Shown: piece by piece, positions 5,116 through 5,470 of the stretch
Numbering within the stretch: the stretch's first letter is position 1
Layout of the letters: each line of letters begins with the position of its first letter
Assembly (NCBI GenBank): GCA_902773415.1
Contig: CACYEE010000217.1
Location: 1-5,470, forward strand
Direction of reading: 5' to 3'
Length of the DNA: 5,470 bases
Source of the DNA: an uncultured Actinomyces sp.
Lineage (GTDB): Bacteria > Actinomycetota > Actinomycetes > Actinomycetales > Actinomycetaceae
Made by a program: the position numbers and the translations under genes
The notes under the pieces: generated by a model
Seen by the model: only the letters and a program-made list of their open reading frames with translations
The model's database searches: none
Told to the model about the DNA's origin: nothing

Positions 5116-5470
5116 ATGGCAGAAGCACCCAGCGAACAGGCAAACCGAGCACCGGCAACCGGCCCCGCCACCTTCACCGCAGGCGGCACCAGCATCGAAT
5201 TCGATCGCGTGCGCGCCACCCAGGGCCCCGACGGATTCGCCATCGGCAAGCTCCTCGCCTCCACCGGAAGCGTGACGCTCGACCCGGGCTTTGCCAACAC
5301 CGCGTCGTGCACCTCCGACATCACCTTCATCAACGGCGGCGAAGGAATTCTCCGCTACCGCGGCTACCCCATCGAAGAGCTCGCCGAAAACTGCTCCTTC
5401 ATCGAAGTCGCCTACCTTCTCATCTACGGCGAACTGCCCGACCCCGTCTCCCTCGCCACCTTCTCCCGGC
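5116..5470 (+). CDS. gltA: Citrate synthase, N-terminal part, runs off the window
   Basis: Catalyses condensation of acetyl-CoA with oxaloacetate to citrate, the entry step of the TCA cycle, in the cytoplasm. The first 118 codons are present with no stop, so the catalytic His/His/Asp residues lie beyond the window. Identification rests on the type II bacterial citrate synthase N-terminal pattern: TLDPGFANTASCTSDITFI, then EGILRYRGYPIEELAE, then FIEVAYLLIYGELP. The start is fixed by GGAAGGAG six bases before the ATG. The first 20 or so residues (MAEAPSEQANRAPATGP) look like a variable tail before a short beta-rich segment. About 260 bases and a probable terminator separate it from dapC, so it is likely transcribed on its own. 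The paralogous 2-methylcitrate synthase is less likely given the close match to hexameric GltA, but the missing part would decide. Confidence 0.92.
   Translation, partial: MAEAPSEQANRAPATGPATFTAGGTSIEFDRVRATQGPDGFAIGKLLASTGSVTLDPGFANTASCTSDITFINGGEGILRYRGYPIEELAENCSFIEVAYLLIYGELPDPVSLATFSR

Overview
The window comes from a GC-rich Gram-positive actinobacterium. Codons end mostly in G or C. The ferredoxin and aminotransferase are of the mycobacterial/actinomycete type, and a 7Fe ferredoxin gene directly followed by dapC is a hallmark actinobacterial pair. The style of the VanW protein and of the intergenic DNA would fit Actinomycetaceae, but the genus is inference only.

Layout, all genes on the + strand. 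(1) 1-2633 is the 3' part of a large gene for a membrane-anchored VanW-family protein. It has a long, repetitive proline/alanine/acid-rich cytoplasmic N-terminus, one membrane helix, putative peptidoglycan-binding repeats and a C-terminal VanW domain. The frame is open to the left edge, so the true start lies outside. (2) 2634-3376 is a 743-base stretch without a convincing gene. It is packed with inverted repeats and includes two identical 38-base palindromic direct repeats and one copy of a roughly 50-base dispersed element. (3) 3377-3694 and 3710-4855 are fdxA and dapC, 15 bases apart and probably co-transcribed. (4) 4856-5115 is an intergenic region carrying a second copy of the dispersed element, placed where a terminator would be, and a leader with a strong hairpin touching the next ribosome binding site. 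(5) 5116 to the right edge is the N-terminal part of a citrate synthase gene.

Functionally, dapC makes N-succinyl-LL-diaminopimelate for lysine and for the peptide crosslinks of peptidoglycan, and the VanW protein probably acts at the cell wall. Citrate synthase and ferredoxin are central carbon and electron-transfer functions. No defence system, phage, transposase, CRISPR array, tRNA or rRNA is visible. The genes are ordinary. The unusual parts are the repeat-built N-terminus of the VanW protein and the palindrome-rich intergenic DNA, which looks like a non-coding dispersed-repeat family.
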